64,000 nt of DNA from Paenibacillus pini JCM 16418 (GCF_000576305.1 NZ_BAVZ01000003.1:310001-374000); one strand, 5' to 3'; numbered from the stretch's first letter, positions 54,745 through 63,487 are shown. The notes: generated from the letters alone by a model not told the origin. A program made the numbers and translations.

Positions 54745-56631
54745 AATTATTTCTCCAATGAACACTCACAAAGTCTCTAAATAAATCTGCATCCTGTGGG
54801 CTCATTTGCTCGGACATTTCTTCAACATTTTGCGGCGAAATTGGGGCTCCGGCAACATACACTCCGTCACGATATTCCACAATATTTCTTGAGACAAAGG
54901 CACTTCGATCGTTCAAACGCCTATAATGCTCCGTATTAAGGTCCAGAAGCTGTCCAAGCATCTGTTTGAGTGTATTCGTACCCTCTTCCTTAAAAAGTAG
55001 TGTAGTTTCTTCTTTAGGAATACATTCCGTTATTCGTTCAATGTAACGATTACCACTAGCATCTCTCTTCATATGGATGTCAAAATTGATCGTCTGAACA
55101 ACCTGTTGTTCTGCAATGTATTCATTCTGAAATACGCCACTCTTTAAAAGTGAATTACGTAGTGAAAATACGAGATCCTTAAAAGTTTTGGCATGATGCG
55201 TAAATACTGTAAAAAGACTAGCAATTTGCGACATTTGAATCATCCATGAAGCTACCCCATCACTAGCTACTTCTCCTAAAATATTCACAGTTCCGTCAGT
55301 CTTCTTCTGGACATCTAAACCTTCTTGGCCAGTAACCCGCTCTGTTTCACGAAAAGATAAAATATTTCTTCGGCTATATATGTTACGTAAGTGTAATTCG
55401 AAAGCCATTTCTTGAACCCGCAATGTATACGTTGGATAGATATGACCAACCATTGCCATAAGCAGTGTTGTTTTACCTGAACCTTGCGAACCCGTAATGG
55501 ATGTAATTCGGCTTCCTTTCATCAAGTAAGATAACAATTGAATAGGCAGCTCTGCATTATCTCCAGTTACTAACTGCTCAAGCGATGCATTAGGAATATC
55601 AAATTTGCGGACAAAAAATGCCCATGACTCCGAAAATGGTGGTCTGACGACAACAACTCGAGATCCATCCTTCATTTCATTTACCTTATAACCATTGGCT
55701 TCGGACAATTGTCAGGATGATTATATTTATAAATATTCTGACAAACCCTCTTTAGCTCCAGCTCAGTACCAAAGCTCAGAAAGGCCAAGTGTACTGACTT
55801 CCCCTTGTAAAATATCCAAATACTTTCGGTTCCCTTTGCAGGCGTATCTATCTCCCAATCATCAGAGGATGGGACCCATGAATCTGAGAAACTGTATAAC
55901 TCATGATCTCCCAAAATCCCGCTGACACCGCCACTAACCCCATCAATTCTCTGGTCACGTATATCGTCAATAACAGAAAACCCTTTATATTGTTGATATA
56001 TTCGCTGAACAACGATATCTAATTTTTCAGAAAAAGATAGATTTCGATACTCCATTTCAAATATTTTGTTTATATCCTCTTCTGTCACAGCATAAACAGG
56101 TTGATCACCATACTCTCTCAAAATACGCGGCTCAGCCAATCCGTAATGCTCCAATAAATTCGCCAGTGCATCCTGATGGTACAACTGTTGGTACAAATAA
56201 TGGATAATTTCAAACTGGTCTTGTGTCTGTAGCATCTCTTGCTTTTCAAACGAGATTGCATAATCAATGTTGGTGAGCTGTAGACCGTAACTTTTGACTA
56301 GCAAGTCCCCTATAAACTGCTTAACATACCGCTTGTCATGGATATCACCTGATATACAACCTTTTAGCGCTTGTTTCAATTCAGTACGTTTGTTTAGCCT
56401 GCGTTTATATTCTTCTTCATGCAACCCGAAGTCCGTAAGCTGGCTATGCGTCAGTTCATGTAGTGTTTGTTTAATAAACTCGGTCATGTTAGCAACGGTA
56501 TAACGTTCTGCAGATTCATCTAAAGTGATATGAGGTTTGCGTAGTTCAAGCCATTTAACATAGACCAGAAGCCCCACGAACAATAGTATTAAAATAATAA
56601 ATAATAAGTTCAAGAAGATTTCGGAGAACAT
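54734..56631 (-). pseudogene. TadA/CpaF-like secretion ATPase, frameshifted by one missing base
   Basis: Two frames join into one type II/IV secretion ATPase of about 632 residues. The first (ATG 56631) has a membrane helix at about 5-26, then the N-terminal ATPase region with IDGVSGGVSGIL and FYKGKSVHLAFLSFGTE, and leaves register at KYNHPDN near 55706. The second continues LSEANGYKVNEMKDG, RKFDIP, Walker A GSQGSGKTT, the Asp/Glu-box LRVQEMAFEL, Walker B NILGEV and FTHHA. Total 1898 bases, one short of whole codons; AATTGTCC with a third T would fit. It powers filament assembly or secretion. Separate initiation of the second frame is possible (TTG near 55708), but its missing start region makes a sequence deletion likelier. 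Confidence 0.78.
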
Positions 56632-57477
56632 CTAAGCCCCTCTTTCCACTGCTTTGACTGCCGTAGGTATATCTAAAGTATTTAAAATATCTTTAGAAAG
56701 CCCACGAATACTTTCATAAAATTTGGATGAAGGATGACGGGCATTCAAATTTCGACTGCGCTGCATATACGACATAACACCATGCATATTCCATGCATCC
56801 ATAAAATCGGTCGAATACGGTATTCCATGGATTGATCCCTTGAATCCAAATCTCCGCTTTACATTTTGCAACGTACAATGCGAATCCCGATCATATCTTC
56901 CCATAACGATCATATACGGTTTGTCCTTCAGCACTCCTGGAACATTCTCACCTGTAAAAAATTCCTCGAGTCCCTGTATACTCTGAGTTAAGCTAACTAC
57001 AACCAAATCAGCTGAATCAAGAAGCGCCTGATCTCCCGGATGTCTTGATCCGTCACAACCACAACCAGCGTCCATAGCCACCAAATCATAGTATTGATTA
57101 GCCACTGTCATGATGGTATTCAAAAGTTGCGGCCGATAACCCGGCATGGTTCCTTCCTTCTTACCATTACCTGTCACGATATCTAATCGCTCAGGAAGTA
57201 ACGATATCGTATAGTCACGAAAGTTATCTCTATTCAATCTCCGATTCACACATAAGCGTTCAAGTGCATCCATACCTTGATCCTGAAAAGAAAGTAATGA
57301 ATCCATTGTCGTCCTGTTTGCCGGGAAAGCCCCTTCTATGCGCTCCCCTGCCATTCCTCCATGACCAAGTAGCATTCGAAGCCTATAATCCATACCAATG
57401 CATGAGGCTACAGCAGCAGTATGCGCTGTGCTTCCACTGCCCCCTTGTAATGGACTCCAAAACGCGACTGTACTCAT
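56632..57477 (-). CDS. ParA/TadZ-like P-loop-family protein without Walker A lysines
   Basis: A 281-residue protein of the ParA/MinD superfamily. The P-loop position reads SPLQGGSGSTAHTA near 8-21, keeping the glycines but lacking both the signature and catalytic Lys of KGGVGKT. A partly conserved second strand ends DLVAMDAGCGCD near 128-139 (switch II place), and DLVVVSLTQS follows. This fits TadZ/CpaE-like atypical ATPases that place Tad machines at a cell pole. It overlaps the previous gene stop by ATGA and abuts the ATPase ATG. Nucleotide binding without the Lys is doubtful; a scaffold role is inferred. Confidence 0.72.
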   Translation of the reverse strand: MSTVAFWSPLQGGSGSTAHTAAVASCIGMDYRLRMLLGHGGMAGERIEGAFPANRTTMDSLLSFQDQGMDALERLCVNRRLNRDNFRDYTISLLPERLDIVTGNGKKEGTMPGYRPQLLNTIMTVANQYYDLVAMDAGCGCDGSRHPGDQALLDSADLVVVSLTQSIQGLEEFFTGENVPGVLKDKPYMIVMGRYDRDSHCTLQNVKRRFGFKGSIHGIPYSTDFMDAWNMHGVMSYMQRSRNLNARHPSSKFYESIRGLSKDILNTLDIPTAVKAVERGA

Positions 57478-58181
57478 GCCCTTCTCCTCTCAGCACTTTT
57501 TAAAGCGCGCCTAATATATTGGTGATCAAACTCAGATAATAATTGGACTAGCAAACATAAGTTTCTTTTATACCCTTTCGTGAGTGGCCTCATCATTAGC
57601 TTTCTTGAATGCTCATTCCTCAGCTTCTGAGCTAAATCCAACTCATTCCAAGGAATGTGAATGATTTCTCCCTTCCAAATCATCGATAGTTTATCAAAGT
57701 ACGCATCGAGATACACTTCATCAAACCACTCGTCAACAGTTCGTATATAGACACGCTGGAATTCTGAGATCTTTAGACCATCTGCTTTATGACGACTAAC
57801 TAAGTCTTGAAGCCATTCCGTTCCTTTTTCTAATGTCCAAAGTTCATAATCACTAACCCATATACGAGCTGAAGCTTCACACCACAAGTTAGGAGGAATA
57901 AATCCTTCAATATTGACATCGTAAAGAATGTAATCGTATTGATCCAAAGGATTAAGTTCATGCTTAAGCTGTTCAAATTCTGAATAACCACAGGCTACAT
58001 CAAAACCTGAAAATTCAGTTAACGAGAGCGATTTGTCAAACTGACCAATCATGCAAGAATACTTTCTTGCCTTTGTTGCATCGACTAATAATATTCTGTT
58101 TCCACCGGATGCTAGTAACTTGCAAATATACAAAAGCAGTTCACTTTTGTCACATACCCCAGCAAAAATCCATGTCTTCAA
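57474..58181 (-). CDS. Degenerate ParA-like protein of the Tad locus
   Basis: A protein of about 235 residues. It begins WIFAGVCDKSELLLYICKLLAS, where the strand-loop-helix of a ParA P-loop is kept but all loop glycines and lysines are lost. ILLVDATK and YILYDVNIEG follow in the places of the second and third strands. It looks like a receiver- or pseudo-ATPase version of the neighbouring protein, as in TadZ/CpaE pairs. The start is TTG at 58181 with GGGAGGGGG eight bases ahead; a start at 58226 would overlap the SAF gene. Probable role: docking or localisation. The family call is inferred from fold pattern and neighbours. Confidence 0.6.
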   Translation of the reverse strand: MKTWIFAGVCDKSELLLYICKLLASGGNRILLVDATKARKYSCMIGQFDKSLSLTEFSGFDVACGYSEFEQLKHELNPLDQYDYILYDVNIEGFIPPNLWCEASARIWVSDYELWTLEKGTEWLQDLVSRHKADGLKISEFQRVYIRTVDEWFDEVYLDAYFDKLSMIWKGEIIHIPWNELDLAQKLRNEHSRKLMMRPLTKGYKRNLCLLVQLLSEFDHQYIRRALKSAERRRA

Positions 58182-58206
58182 GCGTTGCTCCCCCTCCCTA
58201 CCTCTA

Positions 58207-59253
58207 TTATTTTTGATGTTCTTCATCTTCTATAGCTTGCTCTGCCAATGCGTTATTCTGGTTAAGCGTTACTCCGCTTTCTTGATCATCGGAGAAATTG
58301 AAGCTATCCGGGTCAGATATTTCATTCATTGATTTCGAGCTTGTAGTGCTTTGAGGTTCTGTCTTCTCAGACCTTTGAACCGTAGAAGCTCCGTATGATG
58401 AGGTTGAGAATGAACGATTCGATGCCGATTGACTAGGTGAAACTCTGGCTAAATCATTTTCTAAGGAAAATCGTATAGATGCCGAAAGCTTATTCTCCGC
58501 CTTCTTCACTATGTTGGGATCACTCGCTATAAGATGAAGCACTTCCTTATTAACAGGGTAGGTAGGTAATGCCTTATCTTGTAGCTCTGGTTCGACGTAT
58601 GTAAGCGCATATAAGGAAGCATCATGAAGATAGGCATCTACTAATGCGCTGGATAATGATAAAATTTCCTGCTCCGTTAATGTAATCCACATAACGGGAT
58701 TCAATAACTTATCTATTTTCTTTTTCGATAAAATGATATAATCCTGTCCCGTCGGGAACTGAACTCTCACGTCCACCACATCGCCCTGTTTCAAATTAGA
58801 AGGTAACGCAATGGCCTTTAGCTCTCTATTTCTTAAGTCTGAAGAAGTCGGCTCAGCTAGATACAGCATCGATTCCGTTAATGTTGTCCCTTTTCGAAGT
58901 TCAATCTTAGTCGTTTTACCTGCCATTCCTTTCTGACTTCCGTCCAAGACTAAGTTCTTAGGAGCAACATTAGTCGGCAGCTTTACTTGTATTAGATCTT
59001 GCGTACGGATTGCCTGACCTGGGCCAATGTCTCGTACCAAAGCCCACCCTTCTGTCATTTCTTGCTGCTGCTTAACCATAGACTGCTCCATCTTCATTAG
59101 CTGTTGCTGATATTCTGCCTTAAGACTTTTCTCTTGGTTATGATGCTTAATTGTGGTCAGTACTGCGTAACTGGCGAATACAATTCCCATTACAGCTGCA
59201 CCTGCAAGCCCTGAATAAATCAGCTGCCTGGTGCGCTGCCTTAACTTTGACAT
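58207..59253 (-). CDS. SAF-domain (CpaB/RcpC-like) membrane protein
   Basis: A 348-residue protein with one N-terminal membrane helix (about 12-32) and a coiled coil (about 38-62). Next comes a SAF domain (about 67-135: VRDIGPGQAIRTQDLIQVKLP, KGTTLTESML), the beta-clip module of CpaB/RcpC pilus-assembly proteins and FlgA, and a second beta-rich part at about 140-190. The C-terminal 100 residues are Ser/Thr/Gln/Glu-rich and likely disordered. In monoderms it may hold wall or filament contacts. ATG at 59253, ten bases after AAAGGGG. Second gene of the operon. Confidence 0.8.
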   Translation of the reverse strand: MSKLRQRTRQLIYSGLAGAAVMGIVFASYAVLTTIKHHNQEKSLKAEYQQQLMKMEQSMVKQQQEMTEGWALVRDIGPGQAIRTQDLIQVKLPTNVAPKNLVLDGSQKGMAGKTTKIELRKGTTLTESMLYLAEPTSSDLRNRELKAIALPSNLKQGDVVDVRVQFPTGQDYIILSKKKIDKLLNPVMWITLTEQEILSLSSALVDAYLHDASLYALTYVEPELQDKALPTYPVNKEVLHLIASDPNIVKKAENKLSASIRFSLENDLARVSPSQSASNRSFSTSSYGASTVQRSEKTEPQSTTSSKSMNEISDPDSFNFSDDQESGVTLNQNNALAEQAIEDEEHQK

Positions 59254-59306
59254 ACTGCGGTACCCCTTTCCTTGTCGCACGCTAATTTAATAAATGTTCG
59301 CGTAAC

Positions 59307-60782
59307 TCAGCTCAGTCCAAATCGAAACCTTTTTCTTCGCTCTGCCGTAGGAACAACCCCTTGAAAAATATAACCGAACGCTCGGTCCACCTCTTCGCTA
59401 CGGTCAAAAGGATCAAGCTGAAGTGGAATTGAGAATACATTGGATGTGTTCAGCTGACGCCTCATCCTTTGTACTGCATCCGGTGCAGCAAGTGGAAGGA
59501 AGTACTTCCATTTATGTTGAGAATGTTTTGCTAGACTAATAGACATTGCAGTCACATCTTGCTGACGCCACTCTGCTCCAGATCCAACGATGATTGGAAT
59601 GTCAGCACGTAGAAATTCCTCAAGTCGATCATTTTCCCGGTACGATCCCAAGTCAATGACAACAAAATTATAGCTTCCAGCAAGGAGCGCAATAACGTCA
59701 GCTCTCGCTGTCTGACGCCAATAGTCGACCCCTTGGACTTCAAATTTCCTTTCCACTGCTCTACTGACAGTCTCTTTACCATTTACAATCTGTTGAATCC
59801 TACTAAACGAAGGTGATTTTACATTCATTTCCACAACAGCAACTTTGTTAAAACTACGAGATAAGTAATGACCAATGGCAATAGCCGTATGTGTAGTTCC
59901 TGCTCCAGAGCTCACACCCATGACAGCAATAACTTGGGTTCCTATCGCTCCCGTAACACGCGCTGCACGATTCGATATATTTCCTTTGGATATTTGTTGT
60001 ATGGCTATTCGAACTTCTTTCGCAGTTTGATAACGATCTTCTGGAGCATATTGCAATAGTTTCCTGATGATAGGTATAAGTGCTTTCGGTATATCCTGGC
60101 GAATATAAGGCACCGGATCACCTGACCATTCACTATATTTACCTCCCGTAGACAGATAGAGCATTAGAGCTCCCATTCCATACAAATCAGAACGTGCATC
60201 ACTTTGACCGCTTCCATATTGCTCTGGTGCTGCAAAGCCTACCGTTCCCAGTTTGACTGTGTCCTGCACTTGATCCTGTTTATAGTTTCGCGCGATTCCG
60301 AAATCAATAAGTCTTACTTCAAGTTGAGCTGTCAACATAATGTTAGATGGCTTAAGATCCCGAAACACAACCGGTGGCTCATGATTATGCAAATAGTCAA
60401 GAACGTCAAGAAGCTGCTCCGTAAACTCCATTATTGTATTGGCCGGTATCTTTCCACGATACCCACTGAAATACTTCTCTAACGTAATGCCTTGAATGTA
60501 ATCCATGACCAAATACGAATATCCATCTCCATCTGGTGCAAAGAAGTCAACAATTCTTGGAAGCCTTGGGTGGCTTAAAGTAATGAGAAGTTCTGCTTCA
60601 TCTTGTATACTTCCATATTGCTGAGGAAGCGAGACACTTTCTTTAATCGCCCATAGCTTTCCTTGTAGCTTCTGATCTTCTGCAAGATATACGTGGCTCA
60701 TCCCACCTTCACCTATCTTGCGAACGATCTCATACCGACCACCAAGTAACTGTCCCATATGTAATTTTGAAGGGTAAACCAT
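59307..60782 (-). CDS. Ser/Thr protein kinase fused to a ParA-like domain
   Basis: A 491-residue soluble fusion. Residues about 16-275 form a Hanks-type kinase: Gly loop IGEGGMSHVYLAED, Lys in WAIKES, catalytic loop FRDLKPSN (Phe replaces the usual His), IDFGIAR with the Mg-binding Asp, and AAPEQYG. Residues about 300-491 form a ParA/MinD-like domain with AVMGVSSGAGTTHTA at the P-loop place, again without Lys, and NFVVIDLGSYR at the switch. There is no membrane segment or PASTA domain, unlike PrkC. ATG at 60782 with GGAGG five bases ahead. It heads the Tad-like operon, so phosphorylation could control assembly. The linkage of kinase and ParA fold in one chain is unusual. Confidence 0.85.
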   Translation of the reverse strand: MVYPSKLHMGQLLGGRYEIVRKIGEGGMSHVYLAEDQKLQGKLWAIKESVSLPQQYGSIQDEAELLITLSHPRLPRIVDFFAPDGDGYSYLVMDYIQGITLEKYFSGYRGKIPANTIMEFTEQLLDVLDYLHNHEPPVVFRDLKPSNIMLTAQLEVRLIDFGIARNYKQDQVQDTVKLGTVGFAAPEQYGSGQSDARSDLYGMGALMLYLSTGGKYSEWSGDPVPYIRQDIPKALIPIIRKLLQYAPEDRYQTAKEVRIAIQQISKGNISNRAARVTGAIGTQVIAVMGVSSGAGTTHTAIAIGHYLSRSFNKVAVVEMNVKSPSFSRIQQIVNGKETVSRAVERKFEVQGVDYWRQTARADVIALLAGSYNFVVIDLGSYRENDRLEEFLRADIPIIVGSGAEWRQQDVTAMSISLAKHSQHKWKYFLPLAAPDAVQRMRRQLNTSNVFSIPLQLDPFDRSEEVDRAFGYIFQGVVPTAERRKRFRFGLS

Positions 60783-60805
60783 ACATTCCTCCACTTTCAA
60801 GGTAC

Positions 60806-60877
60806 GCAAAAAAAGGAAAGCCCCAGAAGGAAGATCATTTCGGATGAACCGAAACATCTAACTTCGGGATGCTTTCC
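60806..60877 (-). terminator. Long rod-shaped terminator in the leader of the kinase/Tad operon
   Basis: GGAAAGC ... GCTTTCC closes a nearly continuous 65-base stem with inner CCC-GAAG/CTTC-GGG, AGAT/ATCT and TTTCGG/CCGAAA pairs, followed on the minus strand by seven T. It is only 24 bases before the kinase ATG, and the nearest promoter lies upstream of it, so it can attenuate the operon as well as end the RlmM-like transcript. Confidence 0.8.
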
Positions 60878-60907
60878 CTTTGCGTATCATTTGGTTAATT
60901 TTGGTTT

Positions 60908-60937
60908 ATTATAGACCAAGCTATAAACTAGTGTAAA
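60908..60937 (-). promoter_or_regulatory. Sigma-A promoter ahead of the kinase/Tad operon
   Basis: On the minus strand TTTACA and a perfect TATAAT are 18 bases apart, about 50 bases past the RlmM-like gene end. The predicted transcript begins near 60901 and has a leader of about 120 bases containing the rod-shaped terminator. Confidence 0.65.
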
Positions 60938-60988
60938 GACATTTTTTTAGTAACAGAGAAAATATTTTCGGAAATATATTTAATTTAA

Positions 60989-62050
60989 TTAATACTTAAT
61001 CATATAAAGTGTTATTTCGTCACGATTATGGAACAATTGCTTAGCGCTTTGAACCTGCATATCCACATGCTCAAAAGAACTGATAACATCATTAATAAGC
61101 GCCATTGGTTTTTTATGCATCAACTTCACAGTAATGATAGCTGTACCTCCAGTACGTAGTGCAGGGAGCAGTTCGGTAACGAGCCTCACCATTTGTTTAG
61201 GACTCCAGCTCATATCACATACGAGTAAATCAAATTCATGATCGCGAAACTTAACTTCTGAGGCATTTTTGCGTAGAATCTTCAGCGCGGGATTGCTCAC
61301 CAACGACTCATGCATCAGTGCTGGATCAACCGCTGTAACTTGTAGTCCTCTTTCTAGTAGGAATGAAGTCCAGCCTCCAGGTGCTGCTCCTATATCTAGC
61401 GCCTTGCGGAATGATTGAAAATCAATTCCAAAGCTTCGCTCAGCTTCAAGCAACTTAAATTTAGCTCTTGAGATCTGTCCATCTTCGCGTTGAAAGCGGA
61501 CCGCTCCCCCGCTCCAATCAGAAAGATTATTCTGTGGCTTAGATATTCCTGCATACAAAATATTGCCCGCCGCAAAGATAGAAATACACCACTCCGCATC
61601 TTGAAGCACGAAATCAGCTTGAAGCTCGGTTAAATGTGATTGGATCACTTCACGAAGACTTCCTGCGCTTTCTTCCCATAGACTATCATCAGATTTACGA
61701 ACCTGCAGTGATACCTGTGCACCTTGTAAATTCTGTTCTTTAAGCAAAATAGAACTAAGCTCTTTAAACCCCTCTTCAATATTGTCGATATTCACTTCCC
61801 AATCCACGGGCTGAATATGACGCAAAAAGATAGGTGGATGATTCACAATCATTTCCAAAGCACGCTCTGGTTCAACCTGTAACGTAAGGAGAAAAACTTC
61901 ACCTGACATGAGAACACGGCTTTTCAATGAACCAAATCGCCGACGAAGTTCTTCTTGTGCATACGGAGCGAAGCCATGATTGGCTGTGCAAACAAACTTC
62001 GACTCACCGATGATCTCCTCATTTTCGTTCATTACTTCAACATCATTCAA
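60989..62050 (-). CDS. RlmM/FtsJ-like SAM-dependent RNA methyltransferase
   Basis: A 353-residue protein resembling E. coli RlmM, the 2'-O-methyltransferase for C2498 of 23S rRNA. The N-terminal half is THUMP-like; the C-terminal Rossmann domain shows SAM motif LDIGAAPGGWTSFLLERG near 218-235 and a K-D-K-E catalytic tetrad (Lys in AKFKLLEAE, Asp in CDMSW, Lys in ITVKLM, Glu in RDEITLY). Start chosen as TTG at 62050, since GGAGGG lies nine bases ahead inside the last codons of the ABC ATPase gene; a TTG at 62101 is the alternative. The actual RNA target in this organism is unproved. Confidence 0.8.
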   Translation of the reverse strand: MNDVEVMNENEEIIGESKFVCTANHGFAPYAQEELRRRFGSLKSRVLMSGEVFLLTLQVEPERALEMIVNHPPIFLRHIQPVDWEVNIDNIEEGFKELSSILLKEQNLQGAQVSLQVRKSDDSLWEESAGSLREVIQSHLTELQADFVLQDAEWCISIFAAGNILYAGISKPQNNLSDWSGGAVRFQREDGQISRAKFKLLEAERSFGIDFQSFRKALDIGAAPGGWTSFLLERGLQVTAVDPALMHESLVSNPALKILRKNASEVKFRDHEFDLLVCDMSWSPKQMVRLVTELLPALRTGGTAIITVKLMHKKPMALINDVISSFEHVDMQVQSAKQLFHNRDEITLYMIKY

Positions 62051-62055
62051 TTCCT

Positions 62056-62829
62056 TTACCCTCCAGAAGTCACTTTTATCCACGGACGTCCATTTTCCCA
62101 ATCAAGCTCCACAGGAATATCGTAAGTCTTCATGATCATTTCTTTGGTCAACACCTGTTCTTTAGGTCCTGATCCAGCTATTTTACCACCACGTATCAGA
62201 GCTACGTGTGTGAATAATGGAACAATTTCTTCCACATGATGCGTTACATAAACGACAGTCACATCACGCTGACGCAACCGATCAACTTCATCTAGCATTT
62301 TCTCACGTTCATATAAATCAAGTCCTGCACAAGGCTCGTCCATAATAAGCAGCTTCGGATCAGACATTAAGCAACGAGCAAGCATTACTTTCTTGCGTTC
62401 TCCTTGAGACAAAGTTCCAAGTGAATGATTCACATGTCTACCTAAATTCATCTCTTGAAGCAGCTTTATTGCCTTTGCCTTCACTTCCTCAGGAATAGCC
62501 TGGTAGAAACGCAAATATGCATAGGCTCCTGTAGCTACAACTTCCCACACTGGATCTGAATGTGACATTTTATCCATAAGAGACGGACTGATGTAGCCAA
62601 TCTGCTTACGGATTTCACGCACGTCTACTTGACCATATGTTTCGCCTAGCACTTTAATTTTGCCCTGACTTGGAAAAAGATAACCGGTTATCATTTCAAG
62701 AAGTGTGGTTTTACCGGAACCATTGCGGCCGAGAATAGCCCAGTTCTCACCAGCCTTAATGTTCAGCGATACATCATCCAAAATCAAATCTTCTTCACGA
62801 CGTAAAGAAATATGCTCCATTGAAATCAT
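62056..62829 (-). CDS. ABC transporter ATP-binding protein (YlmA/ModF-like)
   Basis: A 257-residue single ABC ATPase. Walker A GRNGSGKTT near 34-42, Q-loop IGYISPSLM near 87, signature LSQGERKKV near 138 (Gln in place of the first Gly of LSGGQ), Walker B LLIMDEPCAGLDL near 158, and H-loop VTHHVEEI near 193. The LSQGERK signature fits YlmA/ModF-type ATPases, which often lack permease partners; none is adjacent here. It overlaps the thioredoxin gene by four bases (ATGA) and carries the ribosome binding site of the RlmM-like gene. Role unknown. Confidence 0.85.
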   Translation of the reverse strand: MISMEHISLRREEDLILDDVSLNIKAGENWAILGRNGSGKTTLLEMITGYLFPSQGKIKVLGETYGQVDVREIRKQIGYISPSLMDKMSHSDPVWEVVATGAYAYLRFYQAIPEEVKAKAIKLLQEMNLGRHVNHSLGTLSQGERKKVMLARCLMSDPKLLIMDEPCAGLDLYEREKMLDEVDRLRQRDVTVVYVTHHVEEIVPLFTHVALIRGGKIAGSGPKEQVLTKEMIMKTYDIPVELDWENGRPWIKVTSGG

Positions 62830-63146
62830 ATGACCACTCTCCTTATTTCTTTCAGAAGCTCTTCAACTGACACCATATCATAGCGGATCGTTGGTTGCTG
62901 CTCTCTCTCTGAATCCACAACAAGTAATGCAGGGACACTGCTAATCTTATAGTCTTGAACAAGCTGGGGCATCATATTTACATCTGCATCGGCCACAATT
63001 CCAGGTGGAAGTAAGTGTTCAGCAACCTCAAGCATCCGTCTAGCCGCTTTGCATGTTCCGCATAATGGGGTGTAGAAATAGACCGCCAGAGGAGCTCCTT
63101 TCGTCTCTAACTCTACCAAGAGCTGCTTCTCGTCTAAGTTTCTCAT
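62826..63146 (-). CDS. Thioredoxin-family protein
   Basis: A 106-residue cytoplasmic thioredoxin-fold protein. The active site is TPLCGTCKAAR near 27-37 with a C-G-T-C pair, and the cis-Pro lies in ISSVPALLVVD near 72. No signal or membrane segment. It resembles YtpP/YbbN-short thioredoxins rather than TrxA (WCGPC). Start codon overlaps the neighbour upstream by four bases, so it is in one operon with the cPPR protein gene and the ABC ATPase gene. Expected to reduce disulphides. Confidence 0.88.
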   Translation of the reverse strand: MRNLDEKQLLVELETKGAPLAVYFYTPLCGTCKAARRMLEVAEHLLPPGIVADADVNMMPQLVQDYKISSVPALLVVDSEREQQPTIRYDMVSVEELLKEIRRVVI

Positions 63147-63487
63147 ACGCCCTCATACTCCTCTGCTATCCGTTCTGCAACTTTTGCGGGCATTGGACCG
63201 TTATGCAAAATCATATATTCTGGCTTATGCTGATAGAGAAGCTCGTACATCTCTTTTTTGCCACACATGCTAGATGTATGTAAATATACCTCTCGCGGAA
63301 AAAGCCCCTGATTAATCATTTGTGTTACCACGTCCCGACCTGTTACCCCGCTAGGTCCTAAATCATAATCCAAGGATAGAATATCTACCTCTTCTAACTG
63401 TAACGCCATCAGGCATTCGTCAGCATTACGTGCTAACTTAAACCCTTTGGGGCAACGACGGTAATCATCCAGATATAAATGAATCAC
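63143..63487 (-). CDS. Cyclic-phosphate-processing receiver (cPPR) domain protein
   Basis: A 114-residue single-domain protein with the receiver-like fold pattern of cPPR proteins: IHLYLDDYRRCPKGF near the N-terminus with the acidic DD pair, ILSLDYDLG near 36-44 and VYLHTSS near 67-73. The family has been linked to RNA 2',3'-cyclic-phosphate ends and repair by comparative genomics; activity is not shown here. It is coupled by four bases to the thioredoxin gene and follows the nfo gene after 24 bases. Not a usual response regulator, since no output domain and no kinase are near. Confidence 0.78.
   Translation of the reverse strand: MIHLYLDDYRRCPKGFKLARNADECLMALQLEEVDILSLDYDLGPSGVTGRDVVTQMINQGLFPREVYLHTSSMCGKKEMYELLYQHKPEYMILHNGPMPAKVAERIAEEYEGV

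Noticed and set aside
60783..60910. c-di-GMP (GEMM) riboswitch in the Tad-operon leader
   Set aside because: ACGCAAAG is present, but the paired GGCAAACC segment and the three-way helix pattern are not; the sequence folds as one rod hairpin instead.
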